Part shown: positions 54,199 through 62,614 of the stretch, one piece after another
How the letters are laid out: every line of letters begins with the position of its first letter
How positions within the stretch are numbered: the stretch's first letter is position 1
From: Secundilactobacillus kimchicus JCM 15530
GTDB lineage: Bacteria > Bacillota > Bacilli > Lactobacillales > Lactobacillaceae
Direction of reading: 5' to 3'
Assembly (NCBI RefSeq): GCF_001433995.1
Contig: NZ_AZCX01000002.1
Location: forward strand, 1 to 64,000
DNA: 64,000 bases
The notes under the pieces: generated by a model
What the model saw: the letters and a program-made list of their open reading frames with translations, nothing else
Database searches by the model: none
Told to the model about the DNA's origin: nothing
Position numbers and translations under genes: made by a program

Positions 54199-55143
54199 AT
54201 GACACAAAAAGTGATCGTTCCAGCGAACAGTATCGCATTGACGGATGACTATTTACGAAAACAGGGTTATGACGTGATTGAAGTCGCTGATCCGACACCG
54301 GATGCCATTTTGAGTGCAGCTCCAGATGTCGCGGGAATTGTGATGCTTGTAGCACCATTTCCCAATACGCTATATGATCAATTGCCCAATTTAAGAGTGC
54401 TCGCTCGCTACGGTGTTGGCTATGACAACATCGACGCTGATTTTGCGGCCACCAAAGGCGTTTGGGTCACGAATACGCCCGGCGCTAACGCGGTTAGTGT
54501 GGCTGAATCAGCCGTGACCGATATGTTAATTATGGCTAAGCACGCCGTTCAGGTGACGGAAGCCATGCGTCAGGGTGAAAATGCCACGTTTGGTGGCGGT
54601 GTGATGGGGCGTGAATTATCAGGCGCTACCGTCGGCATTGTAGGCTACGGCAACATCGGCCAAATGGTTGCCAAGATGTTGCGGGGCTTCGGTGGTAGAA
54701 CGTTGATTTATAATCGGACGCAAAAACCAACCGAAGACGGCACGTATGTTGACTGGGAGACGTTATTTCGCGAATCAGATTTTATTACGGTTCACTTGGC
54801 AGCGGTTCCCGAGACGGAAAAATTAATTGGCGCAAAAGAATTTGCGATGATGAAGTCGTCTGCGATTTTGGTTAACCTGGCGCGAGGCAGTATTCTTGAC
54901 GAGCCCGCATTGATTCAAGCGCTGTCTAATCACGCCATTGGCGGCGCAGCACTCGATGTCTTCACTCAAGAACCGTTACCCGCGACTAGTCCGTTATTTG
55001 GTCTCGATAACGTTTACCTGACCCCGCACACTGCAGCCAATACCCTTGAAGCGCACCAGAATATGGCGATGGGGGCTTCCAAAATGGTGGCAGATGTCCT
55101 ATCAGGTCACACACCAAAATGGGCGGTTAATAAGCCGGTTTAA
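54199..55143 (+). CDS. D-isomer 2-hydroxyacid dehydrogenase
   Basis: A 314-residue NAD-dependent enzyme. The Rossmann motif GYGNIGQMVAKMLRGFG, and the catalytic Arg (NLARGSILDEPALI), Glu (DVFTQEPLP) and His (LTPHTAANT) are intact. Sequence is close to the phosphoglycerate dehydrogenase-like branch, but without an ACT domain, and there are no serine genes nearby. The exact 2-hydroxyacid is unknown. GAGGAGG precedes the ATG. Confidence 0.9.
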   Translation: MTQKVIVPANSIALTDDYLRKQGYDVIEVADPTPDAILSAAPDVAGIVMLVAPFPNTLYDQLPNLRVLARYGVGYDNIDADFAATKGVWVTNTPGANAVSVAESAVTDMLIMAKHAVQVTEAMRQGENATFGGGVMGRELSGATVGIVGYGNIGQMVAKMLRGFGGRTLIYNRTQKPTEDGTYVDWETLFRESDFITVHLAAVPETEKLIGAKEFAMMKSSAILVNLARGSILDEPALIQALSNHAIGGAALDVFTQEPLPATSPLFGLDNVYLTPHTAANTLEAHQNMAMGASKMVADVLSGHTPKWAVNKPV

Positions 55144-55216
55144 AGGAGTCTCATGGCTTGATTTGGTCAAGGAAAGCGGTTACACTTGCGTTAAATATGC
55201 AAGGAGGTCCAAGCCA

Positions 55217-55642
55217 ATGACAGTTGAAGGTTCTTTGTATCATGCTGAAGCGGTAAATGAAAAGGGATTAAGTGGCGTTAGCTTTATTCGTGGTAATGAG
55301 CAGTTAGCATTAGGGGTTTCAAGTTCGCTGGTGAAGGGGGCCGGAACAAATGCTGAACAGTTGATTGGGTTAACGGTCAGCACTTGTTTTAACGGCACCC
55401 TTGAGTTGGTTGAGCGGAGCCATAATTTACCCCACAAGAGTGTGGTCCACACCGGGGTTGACATGGTGAAGGACGGCGAAGGCTATGCGTTTATTTTACG
55501 CATCCAGATCTTGATGGAAGGGGTTGCTCACGATCAGGCTGAGGCGCTGGTCGAAGAAGCCAAGGACCGCTGCCCCGTTGCGAAATTGATCAAGGCAAAC
55601 AGTAATGTGACCTTTACGGTTGTTGACCAATTTGAGTTTTAA
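55217..55642 (+). CDS. OsmC/Ohr family organic hydroperoxide reductase-like protein
   Basis: A 141-residue protein. The two redox cysteines expected of Ohr/OsmC are in GLTVSTCFNGTLEL (about residue 55) and EEAKDRCPVAKLIK (about residue 119). They reduce organic peroxides with lipoylated partners, so the lipoate genes at 20.4-22 kb may be relevant. AAGGAGG precedes the ATG by 9 nt; a longer reading to 55046 would overlap the dehydrogenase. Confidence 0.88.
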   Translation: MTVEGSLYHAEAVNEKGLSGVSFIRGNEQLALGVSSSLVKGAGTNAEQLIGLTVSTCFNGTLELVERSHNLPHKSVVHTGVDMVKDGEGYAFILRIQILMEGVAHDQAEALVEEAKDRCPVAKLIKANSNVTFTVVDQFEF

Positions 55643-55658
55643 TCTCAGTGTGAGATAA

Positions 55659-55693
55659 TAAAAGCCAAGGCATAAGTGCCTTGGCTTTTATTA
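55659..55693. terminator. Bidirectional terminator
   Basis: TAATAAAAGCCAAGGCA / TGCCTTGGCTTTTATTA, 17 bp, loop TAAG, between convergent genes. It slightly overlaps the stop of the membrane gene. Confidence 0.92.
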
Positions 55694-56362
55694 GGCTTGA
55701 AACAACTTTTGGTGTTTGAGTCGGGGAAAGAGGAGCCGGTCGCTAATGCCGATAAAGGTCCCTTGGAATAGCAGAGAGACCAAGGTGCCAACGTTCACAG
55801 CCCAAATGGCCTGGCTGATAAAAAAGCAACTCACAATTAAGATAATGGGCGGCAAGTAGGCGACAAACTGAGCGATGATCGGATTGCCGTGAAGGTAGCG
55901 AAAACGTAGAATCTGCATGAGGTCGTCATTGGGATGAAGCACGATGTTAATGCGCTGATAAATTGAGATTCCAGCGCCAATCATCATGACACCGACCACG
56001 TCAATGATAACCGCTAGCCAAGTCGGCAGAGATTGGATTCCAGTCACCACCAAGAGCCGGGTTAGCCCGCCTACTAGGTAGCTGAAGGGGATCATGAAGA
56101 TGAGGTTACCAATCATCCGGTGCCAGTCAATACTTCGTAGGAGCAAGGCATTGGCTAAAATAACCGCAATTCCTTCGAATAGGAGCATGTTGCCGAGTGA
56201 AACTGAAAATAGGTGGCCCAGGTTGACCGCTGAGGCTGTCCAAAGGGCGCTCCCAAGGTTAAGCGACACGGTCAGTGCGTTGCCAAGTGAATTGATGAGA
56301 ATTGAGATACAAAGCAGGATAATCTGACCCAGCCCAGTTGGGCGATCGTCAGGATAGTACAT
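55691..56362 (-). CDS. YczE/YitT-type membrane protein
   Basis: A 223-residue integral membrane protein with about five membrane segments, LGQIILLCISILINSLGNAL and LFEGIAVILANALLL among them. The NALTVSLNLGSALWTA and GAGISIYQRINIVLHPNDDLMQ motifs recall the YczE family. Function unknown. AAAGGAG lies 12 nt before ATG 56362; a TTG at 56389 is an alternative. Confidence 0.75.
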   Translation of the reverse strand: MYYPDDRPTGLGQIILLCISILINSLGNALTVSLNLGSALWTASAVNLGHLFSVSLGNMLLFEGIAVILANALLLRSIDWHRMIGNLIFMIPFSYLVGGLTRLLVVTGIQSLPTWLAVIIDVVGVMMIGAGISIYQRINIVLHPNDDLMQILRFRYLHGNPIIAQFVAYLPPIILIVSCFFISQAIWAVNVGTLVSLLFQGTFIGISDRLLFPRLKHQKLFQA

Positions 56363-56447
56363 GTCGTCTGTCAGCTCCTTTAGTTCCAATTAACAATTAT
56401 TATCATTGTAGCAAATTTTGGCGTTAAGCATGGAGGAAATCACGATT

Positions 56448-56900
56448 ATGACAGTATTTGAACCCTTAGTTTTTAACCGCATCTTATTGACGATTGACGA
56501 GGACGATAGCGCCTCAACCAAACGAGCCTTTCGATATGCAGTGACACTTGCTCAAAGCGCAAACGTTGAGTTGGGCATTTGTTCGGTCATCGAAAATCAC
56601 GATATTAACATTTATGATTCCATGATGCCGGCTAAACTCGACGAAAAACGTGAACAGTTGCAGACAGTTGTGGATGGTTATGTGAGCCAAGCCCAGGTGG
56701 CGGGGGCTAAGAATGTGACGGGCTTCATTGCTGAAGGCGGCGATGTTGATGATGTTATCTTAGAACAGGCTTTACCTGACTTTCATCCTGATTTGATTGT
56801 CTGTGGCGCCGATACAGAATTTACGGCGCATCGGGTGGCAGGTGCGGTCAGTCTTAGATTGGCCAAGAAGGCACCGATATCCGTAATTGTTGTTCGGTAA
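56448..56900 (+). CDS. Universal stress protein (UspA family)
   Basis: A 150-residue UspA fold. The N-terminal strand RILLTIDEDDSASTKRAFRYAV and the C-terminal CGADTEFTAHRVAGAVSLRLAKKAPISVIVVR fit the nucleotide-binding pattern G-2X-G-9X-G with the terminal VVR. GGAGG precedes the ATG by 11 nt. Single gene with its own terminator. Confidence 0.9.
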   Translation: MTVFEPLVFNRILLTIDEDDSASTKRAFRYAVTLAQSANVELGICSVIENHDINIYDSMMPAKLDEKREQLQTVVDGYVSQAQVAGAKNVTGFIAEGGDVDDVILEQALPDFHPDLIVCGADTEFTAHRVAGAVSLRLAKKAPISVIVVR

Positions 56901-56918
56901 ATTAGACTCGGATGAATT

Positions 56919-56954
56919 AAAAAAGCTGTTAGGCGTTGGCCTAACAGCTTTTTT
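56919..56954. terminator. Bidirectional terminator after the UspA gene
   Basis: AAAAAAGCTGTTAGGC / GCCTAACAGCTTTTTT, 16 bp perfect, loop GTTG. Confidence 0.93.
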
Positions 56955-56964
56955 GTTATCGGTA

Positions 56965-58074
56965 TCAGTAGCGAATGTTTAATAATGGTGCGTGCTTAAC
57001 GTCTTCAATTGTTTGAGTTCCGGCTAATTGCATAATGATCTTCAATTCGTCGTTCAAGTGGTTGAAGACGGAAGCCACGCCTTGAGCACCACCCAAAGCC
57101 AAGCCGTAAATGGCTGGTCGTCCGATGGCGACTAAGTCGGCTCCGGAAGCCAACGCCTTAAAGACGTCAGAACCCCGCCGAACGCCGGAGTCAAAAATCA
57201 CCGGAACCCGACCGTGAACCGCCTTGGCTACGTCTTCTAAGACGTCAAAGCTAGCCGGGCCACCATTCAACTGACGACCACCGTGGTTAGAAACGTAAAC
57301 CCCGGCAGCACCGGCTCCGACAGCATACAGGGCATCTTCAGCTGATTCGATCCCCTTCACGATGACCGGGAGATCGGTGTATTCAATAATTCGACGAACG
57401 TCGTCTGGGCCGATTTTTTGAGCCGCAGCCGCGTAAATTTCGCCGATTCCCTTACCTGCGCCATCACCTTCGCTAAACTTCGTCAGGTTGGCCATTGGGA
57501 TTGGAAATTGGAAATGGTTAACGATATCCTCTTCACGATAGCCATCGACAGTTGCATCAACCGTTAAAATAATCGCTTTAACGCCAGCTCTTTTAGCTTC
57601 GTCTAGGAGTGATTCGTTGAACGTCCAGTCCTTACTCATATAGAGTTGGAAAAACTGTGGGGCGCCATCGCCAGCTGCTGCCGTATCAGCGATTGACGTT
57701 GAAGAATAAGTACTCTGAGCCATGAGGCCGCCCACGCTAGCAACGCCCTTAGCCGTATCAACTTCACCCTTCACGTGAGCGAGGCCTTGAGCTGCAGCTG
57801 GTGCCATCATAATTGGGGTTTTGAGATTCAATCCAAAGACCGATGTATCAGTTAATGGATTTTCAATGTTGCTGAGGGCCTTCGGAACAATCTGCTTGTG
57901 GGTAAATGCCGACCGGTTTGCGTGCAGTGTCCATTCGTCTTCAGAACCGCCGACAATGTAGCCAAAACCACCCTTTGGGATAATTTCCTTAGCTTGGGCC
58001 TCTAGTGACGGTAAGTTTAAAATGTCTAGTTCTTTTTCGTTTTCGCTTTGTTCGTAACCATTAATAATTGCCAT
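56965..58074 (-). CDS. lctO: FMN-dependent alpha-hydroxyacid oxidase (lactate oxidase-like)
   Basis: A 369-residue TIM-barrel flavoenzyme. The FMN and catalytic motifs are PIMMAPAAAQGLAH, YLQLYM-like FFQLYMSKDW, VKGIESAEDAL, the catalytic His/Arg in SNHGGRQLNGGPAS, and FDSGVRRGSDVFKALASGADLVAIGRP. It probably oxidises L-lactate to pyruvate, giving hydrogen peroxide. GGAGG precedes ATG 58074. Confidence 0.9.
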   Translation of the reverse strand: MAIINGYEQSENEKELDILNLPSLEAQAKEIIPKGGFGYIVGGSEDEWTLHANRSAFTHKQIVPKALSNIENPLTDTSVFGLNLKTPIMMAPAAAQGLAHVKGEVDTAKGVASVGGLMAQSTYSSTSIADTAAAGDGAPQFFQLYMSKDWTFNESLLDEAKRAGVKAIILTVDATVDGYREEDIVNHFQFPIPMANLTKFSEGDGAGKGIGEIYAAAAQKIGPDDVRRIIEYTDLPVIVKGIESAEDALYAVGAGAAGVYVSNHGGRQLNGGPASFDVLEDVAKAVHGRVPVIFDSGVRRGSDVFKALASGADLVAIGRPAIYGLALGGAQGVASVFNHLNDELKIIMQLAGTQTIEDVKHAPLLNIRY

Positions 58075-58175
58075 AATATGGCGCCTCCAATAAAGTTCGT
58101 TTTGAATTAACAAATACACTCTACATCACTTACTAAAAGTAAGTCAACGGAAACGTCTTATTTTGGGCGTTTTTT

Positions 58176-58532
58176 TTAAAGGCCGGTGAGGTATTCTTGC
58201 AGTACGACGGCCTGGTTATGCGTCTCGTCCTTGGCCCCATATAGGAGAATGACGTCGCCATCCTTAGCGTGATCCGCCACAAGTTGCTCGAAAGCGGCTC
58301 TGTCGGGGTTAGCCTTAATTTCAGCTAGGTAGCGTGTTTTAAAGGCCGGAAATTTTTCAGGTTCGTGGTTAAACCATTGCCGAAGTTCTTTTGTTGGGGC
58401 GATGGTTTTGAACCAGTCGTCCAAAGCGGCCTTTTCCTTTGAAATACCACGGGGCCAGACCCGGTCGACCAGAATTCGGTACCCGGACAGATCGGCGGGC
58501 TTCGTGTAAATTCGTTCAATTTTAATTGCCAT
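58176..58532 (-). CDS. DUF488 family protein
   Basis: A 118-residue protein of the YeaO branch: RIYTKPADLSGYRILVDRVWPRGISKEKA at the start, WFNHEPEKFPAFKTRYLAEI in the middle and VILLYGAKDETHNQAVVL at the end. The function of the family is not established. GGGGGA precedes the ATG by 8 nt. Confidence 0.9.
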   Translation of the reverse strand: MAIKIERIYTKPADLSGYRILVDRVWPRGISKEKAALDDWFKTIAPTKELRQWFNHEPEKFPAFKTRYLAEIKANPDRAAFEQLVADHAKDGDVILLYGAKDETHNQAVVLQEYLTGL

Positions 58533-58598
58533 TTGCGTTTCCCCCTTTTCATGATTAATATTACAGTTAGAACGTTAAATTGTTAAGGAGGAAAGTTG

Positions 58599-59228
58599 AT
58601 GACCGCATTAGCTGATTTTTTTAGTGGCCGCCCCACGCCAGAAATTGCCCAAGCAGTGCTTGGAAAGCAGCTGATTTATGAAGGGCCAAGTGGCCCGGTA
58701 GGTGGCTTGATTGTGGAAGCAGAGGCTTACCTGGGACCAAAAGATTCTGCCGCCCACGCTTATGGGGGTCACCGTAGTCCTGCTAACGAGGCTTTGTATG
58801 ATGAGCCAGGCACAATCTACATTTATTCGCGGCACGGTCAGTACCTCTTTGATATTGCGGTTCAGGAAAAGGATAATCCTCAGGGCGTGTTAATCCGCGG
58901 GTTAGAGCCAACCATTGGGGTTGCACAGATGGCGGCAATGCGAGGCAAAACAGGCCCGGAAATTTCGAACGGCCCTGGGAAGTTGATGGCGGCTTTTGGC
59001 ATTCATGATAAAGCCTTAAACCGCCAGCTCTTAAACGCTGGCCCGTTACAGTTGAAACTCGTGGGTGGGCGAGTACCTGCTAGAATCGCAACGACTGCCC
59101 GCATCGGGGTGAGCCAGCGAGGAAATTCAACGGATGCGCCATACCGGTTTTACGTGGCAGGCAATCCGTATGTTTCAAAGATGTTGAAGCGAGACGTTGA
59201 CCAGAAAAACCATGGTTGGCAAGCCTAA
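58599..59228 (+). CDS. DNA-3-methyladenine glycosylase (AAG/MPG family)
   Basis: A 209-residue base-excision enzyme. The catalytic Glu lies in GGLIVEAEAYLGPKDSAAHAYGG; the fold continues with YIYSRHGQYLFDIAV and LIRGLEPTIGV. It removes alkylated purines. GGAGG lies 7 nt before ATG 58599; a TTG at 58596 is in frame but less well placed. Confidence 0.93.
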   Translation: MTALADFFSGRPTPEIAQAVLGKQLIYEGPSGPVGGLIVEAEAYLGPKDSAAHAYGGHRSPANEALYDEPGTIYIYSRHGQYLFDIAVQEKDNPQGVLIRGLEPTIGVAQMAAMRGKTGPEISNGPGKLMAAFGIHDKALNRQLLNAGPLQLKLVGGRVPARIATTARIGVSQRGNSTDAPYRFYVAGNPYVSKMLKRDVDQKNHGWQA

Positions 59229-59231
59229 ACT

Positions 59232-59278
59232 AAAAGCCACCGGTATCTTGAGCGCTGAACGGCTCATCCGGTGGCTTT
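59232..59278. terminator. Inverted repeat between the glycosylase and methyltransferase genes
   Basis: AAAAGCCACCGG / CCGGTGGCTTT with inner TGAGC/GCTCA-type pairing; no long T-run on either side, so termination strength is uncertain. Confidence 0.6.
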
Positions 59279-59283
59279 GAGGG

Positions 59284-60006
59284 TTAAGGTTTATAGGGCC
59301 GGGCACCGATGTGTAATGCGGCGGCACCAAGGTCGAACGTGCGATAATGAACGGCTTTGAATCCGGCGGCACTGAACATGTCTGCCAGCTTTTCAGCAGA
59401 AACAAACTCAGCCGTCGTTTTCTGTAAATAGGCGTACTCTTTTTCCTTGTTAACTGCTAGTTTAGCCATTTTAGGCACCAGGTTGAAGTAGGCCTGCCAA
59501 CCGAGTTTAACAACCGGTTGGGTGGGTTGTGAGGTCTCCAGGCAAGCGGCTAAAGCGCCTGGCACAATCACGCGGTATAATTCGCGAAGCACTTGATTGG
59601 CATCAGGAACGTTTCGAAGGCCAAAGCCGATTGTTGCGACGTCAAATGTGCGATCATCATACGGTAAGTGCATTGCGTCGCCCTGAACAAGGGTAACACG
59701 GTCTTGAAATCCAGCTGAAATGACCTTTTTCCGAGCGATTTCGAGCATTTTTTCACTGAAATCTAGACCAACTACGTGGCCTGCAGGTCCTACGGCTTCA
59801 GCAAGGGCGATGGTCCAGTCACCGGTGCCGCAGCAAACGTCAATGGCAAATGCACCGCGCTTGACGTGGAGCTGTTTCATGGCCACTTTTCGCCAATGTT
59901 TATGGGTACCAAGACTGATCAGTGAGTTCATTTTGTCGTAGTTATCGGCGATTTGATTGAACATGGTCGAGACTTTCTCTTCAGGTGTGTGATTAGTAAG
60001 TGCCAT
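59284..60006 (-). CDS. menG: Demethylmenaquinone methyltransferase (UbiE/MenG family)
   Basis: A 240-residue SAM-dependent methyltransferase. Motif I is DVCCGTGDWTIALA, motif post-I VVGLDFSEKMLEIARKK, and the family signature is FGLRNVPDANQVLRELYRVIVPGA. It completes menaquinone synthesis in organisms that make or salvage quinone precursors. AAAGGAG precedes the ATG. No other men genes in the window. Confidence 0.92.
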   Translation of the reverse strand: MALTNHTPEEKVSTMFNQIADNYDKMNSLISLGTHKHWRKVAMKQLHVKRGAFAIDVCCGTGDWTIALAEAVGPAGHVVGLDFSEKMLEIARKKVISAGFQDRVTLVQGDAMHLPYDDRTFDVATIGFGLRNVPDANQVLRELYRVIVPGALAACLETSQPTQPVVKLGWQAYFNLVPKMAKLAVNKEKEYAYLQKTTAEFVSAEKLADMFSAAGFKAVHYRTFDLGAAALHIGARPYKP

Positions 60007-60198
60007 TGTCGTACTCCTTTTAAACTGATTGCTTGTATTATACCCCTTTCTAAAAGTGGGGTGAAACCAAGTAGTCTGAAGGTATCAAACATATTAATAT
60101 TTGAAGACAATTAAACAACATGGTTGAAAGCTTGAAAAACTTCCGGTAATCTATACTTGAAAGTTAAAACTTTCAAATCATTCGGGGGAGTGATCAAG

Positions 60199-60432
60199 AT
60201 GGATAAAAAACATGTCGCCATTAGCCGGGCTATCGTTTTGTCTGGTCTACGGACCATGGCTTGGTGGTTTTTCGCTAGTGCGTTGATTTTGTTAGCTGTT
60301 AGTTATCAACATCTTGGCCAATCATGGCTTAGCGCTGCTGTTATGGCTTTGGCTGTCGCAGTAGTTGCAGCGGTATTTCGGTTTGTCATCGGGATGAACC
60401 GAAACCGAGCAGGGGAGCGGCAAGAACGTTAG
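60199..60432 (+). CDS. Small membrane protein
   Basis: A 77-residue protein with two membrane segments (MAWWFFASALILLAVSY and AAVMALAVAVVAAVFRFVI) and a basic C-terminus (GMNRNRAGERQER). The start at 60199 follows GGGGGAGTGATCAAG. Downstream is its own terminator. No family recognised. Confidence 0.7.
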   Translation: MDKKHVAISRAIVLSGLRTMAWWFFASALILLAVSYQHLGQSWLSAAVMALAVAVVAAVFRFVIGMNRNRAGERQER

Positions 60433-60438
60433 ATACAT

Positions 60439-60503
60439 ATAAAAGGCCCGAATACGGCAATCTGATGCGTTGACAATCAGATCGTGGTATTCGGGCCTTT
60501 TAT
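60439..60503. terminator. Bidirectional terminator
   Basis: ATAAAAGGCCCGAATAC / GTATTCGGGCCTTTTAT with an inner AATCTGAT / ATCAGAT step. It separates the small membrane gene from map. Confidence 0.9.
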
Positions 60504-60509
60504 GGTTGT

Positions 60510-61301
60510 TTACAGATACTTAGCATCCATTTCAGAATCTTGAGACGTTAAAATTTTGGGACCGTCTTTTGTGATGACTAACGTATGTTCATATTGAGCG
60601 GATGGCGTACCATCGGCTGAAACGTAGTATTCCCAGGTATCACCAGGCACTTGTTTAGAAGAGATTCGCCAAGTGCCAAGGTTAACCATGGGTTCAATCG
60701 TGATGGTCATCCCTTCGCGCAAGCGCAATCCTTTGCCTTGTTCACCGTAGTGAGGTACGTTAGGCTGTTCGTGCATGGTTGGCTGAATGCCATGACCAAT
60801 CAGTTCGCGCACATCTCCCATGTGATTTTCAGTTTCAACATACTGCTGAATCGCGTAACCAATGTCGCCAATGCGGTTCCCCACAACGGCCTGATCAATC
60901 CCTAAATACAGGGCCTTTAAGGTCACGTCCATCAGGTGTTGCTTCTCTTCAGAGATGTCTCCAACGGCGTAGGTCCAGCATGAGTCACTCATGAAGCCAT
61001 CTAGGTTCACCACCATGTCAACCGCAACAATGTCACCACTCTTTAAGAGTAAGTCCTTGCGTGGAATGGCGTGAGCGACTTCTTCGTTCACACTGACACA
61101 GGTGGCGTATTTGTACCCTTCAAAGCCAATTTGTTCGGCAATAGCGCCATGGTCTTCAATGTAATGACGGGCGAATTTTTCAATATCCCACGAACTAATA
61201 CCGGGTTTAATGATCTCTTTTAATCCGTTATGAACGCCGGCTAACACAGCGCCTGATTCGCGCATTTTTTCAATTTCTCTTGGTGATTTTAATGTGATCA
61301 A
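60510..61301 (-). CDS. map: Methionine aminopeptidase, type I
   Basis: A 263-residue pita-bread metalloprotease removing N-terminal Met. Metal ligands are seen in AVDMVVNLDGFMSDSCWTY (two Asp), LIGHGIQPTMHE (His), TIEPMV (Glu) and YEHTLVIT (Glu). TTG 61301 is chosen because AAAGGAG lies 8 nt upstream; a longer reading to 61346 lacks a site. Confidence 0.93.
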   Translation of the reverse strand: MITLKSPREIEKMRESGAVLAGVHNGLKEIIKPGISSWDIEKFARHYIEDHGAIAEQIGFEGYKYATCVSVNEEVAHAIPRKDLLLKSGDIVAVDMVVNLDGFMSDSCWTYAVGDISEEKQHLMDVTLKALYLGIDQAVVGNRIGDIGYAIQQYVETENHMGDVRELIGHGIQPTMHEQPNVPHYGEQGKGLRLREGMTITIEPMVNLGTWRISSKQVPGDTWEYYVSADGTPSAQYEHTLVITKDGPKILTSQDSEMDAKYL

Positions 61302-61476
61302 GGTAATGGCTCCTTTTTTGACGTGCGCACCAAAGCAACCCTCCAATAGATAACCACTAATTGAGTTGGGTTAATGATTGAGTGCTAATGACTTTGGGCC
61401 ACACTGCTATCCGTGAATGCACCCTCTAATTTACACCTTTTTAGCCTAAGATGCGAGGCAACCGGGTTCGTAGTGG
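61302..61476. other. Untranslated stretch upstream of map
   Basis: About 175 nt with no convincing ORF. I see no tRNA, T-box, riboswitch or clear terminator. It should hold the map promoter. Confidence 0.3.
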
Positions 61477-61647
61477 CTAAGATAGACTGGTGATTTGACC
61501 GTCATGGACAGCCTGCATGATTTTCTTGGCTTCGTCCAACCGGGATTCAACCAAGTACGTCATCGTCACGTTTTGGTCTTTTTGGGCCTGTTCGTACTGG
61601 TCCGTTAGGAAGTTAATTTGGTCGTTTAAATATGAGATGAGATCCAT
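61477..61647 (-). CDS. Small soluble hypothetical protein
   Basis: A 56-residue acidic, helical protein: MDLISYLNDQINFLTDQYEQ at the start, LVESRLDEAKKIMQAVHDGQ toward the end. The start is preceded by AAGAAAGCAGG with suitable spacing. It is too short for reliable family assignment and is not recognised. It lies between map and the zinc protease in the same direction. Confidence 0.6.
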   Translation of the reverse strand: MDLISYLNDQINFLTDQYEQAQKDQNVTMTYLVESRLDEAKKIMQAVHDGQITSLS

Positions 61648-61723
61648 TGGCTTGGCCTGCTTTCTTAAAATTCAATAGTTTAAGTATAGGCCAATTCGAC
61701 CTAAATCGCATCCTTTGCGGTGA

Positions 61724-62431
61724 TTAATTATCATCACGATTACCACCGAATAGCAAAACAAGGCGGAGCAACTGAAGAAAAGTTGCAAGAGCGGCTGCCA
61801 CATAGGTCAAAGCAGCTGCAGTTAATACGCGACGCACCATTGGGACTTCGGCTGCGGTTAACAAGCCGCCGTCTGACAGGATGTTGATGGCTCGTCGCGA
61901 CGCATTGAATTCGACGGGGAGCGTCACAAGTTGAAACAGGAGGGCAAATGAAAATAGAAAGATGCCAATGTGAATCAACGTTTGATTAAAGCTAAGAATC
62001 ACGCCGAGAATAATCAGCGGGAGTGAGGCGGACGATCCGATGTTGGCCAATGGGACAATGGCGGTTCGCAGACGCATCGGCCAGTAGTTCTTGGCGTCTT
62101 GAACGGCATGGCCGCATTCGTGCGCGGCCACCCCAATGGCTGCGACGGATTGAGACTGGGCGGTGGCTTGTGACAGACTTAAAACCTTCGTCTGGCCGTT
62201 ATAGTTATCGGTTAAATTGCCGGCAATTTCTTGAACGGCTACGTCGGTGATCCCGGATTGCTGGAGGATATACTGAGCAGCTTGCGTTCCGGTTACCCCA
62301 CTCTGAGAGCGGTAGCGGTTGTATTTTGAGAACGTGGAATTCACGTACCCCGATGCAGCCATTGAGATCACTAAACCAATGATCACGAGGAAGTAAGTCG
62401 GGTCAAACAGGGCAAAAATGGGTGAAGTCAA
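61724..62431 (-). CDS. Membrane zinc metallopeptidase (YugP family)
   Basis: A 235-residue protein with an N-terminal membrane segment and three more near the C-terminus, and the HExxH motif VAAHECGHAVQD (His104, Glu105, His108). This is the neutral zinc metallopeptidase 2 family, of which YugP is the Bacillus member; its substrate is not established. The TTG start follows AAGGAG by 9 nt. Confidence 0.9.
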   Translation of the reverse strand: MTSPIFALFDPTYFLVIIGLVISMAASGYVNSTFSKYNRYRSQSGVTGTQAAQYILQQSGITDVAVQEIAGNLTDNYNGQTKVLSLSQATAQSQSVAAIGVAAHECGHAVQDAKNYWPMRLRTAIVPLANIGSSASLPLIILGVILSFNQTLIHIGIFLFSFALLFQLVTLPVEFNASRRAINILSDGGLLTAAEVPMVRRVLTAAALTYVAAALATFLQLLRLVLLFGGNRDDN

Positions 62432-62614
62432 GTTATCGTCTCCTTTTTTCTAAATTGTAACAAATCACCAATCAATTCGTCACGTAATGGACCAGCAAGG
62501 TGTCATTTTAGAGGGAAAATTAAGAAATTCGCGATTTTACAAAGGTCGCTGCAGGCGCTATGATAAATGGGTAGTTGATAATTATTCTAATTTATATCAG
62601 AGGGGCGACGAGTT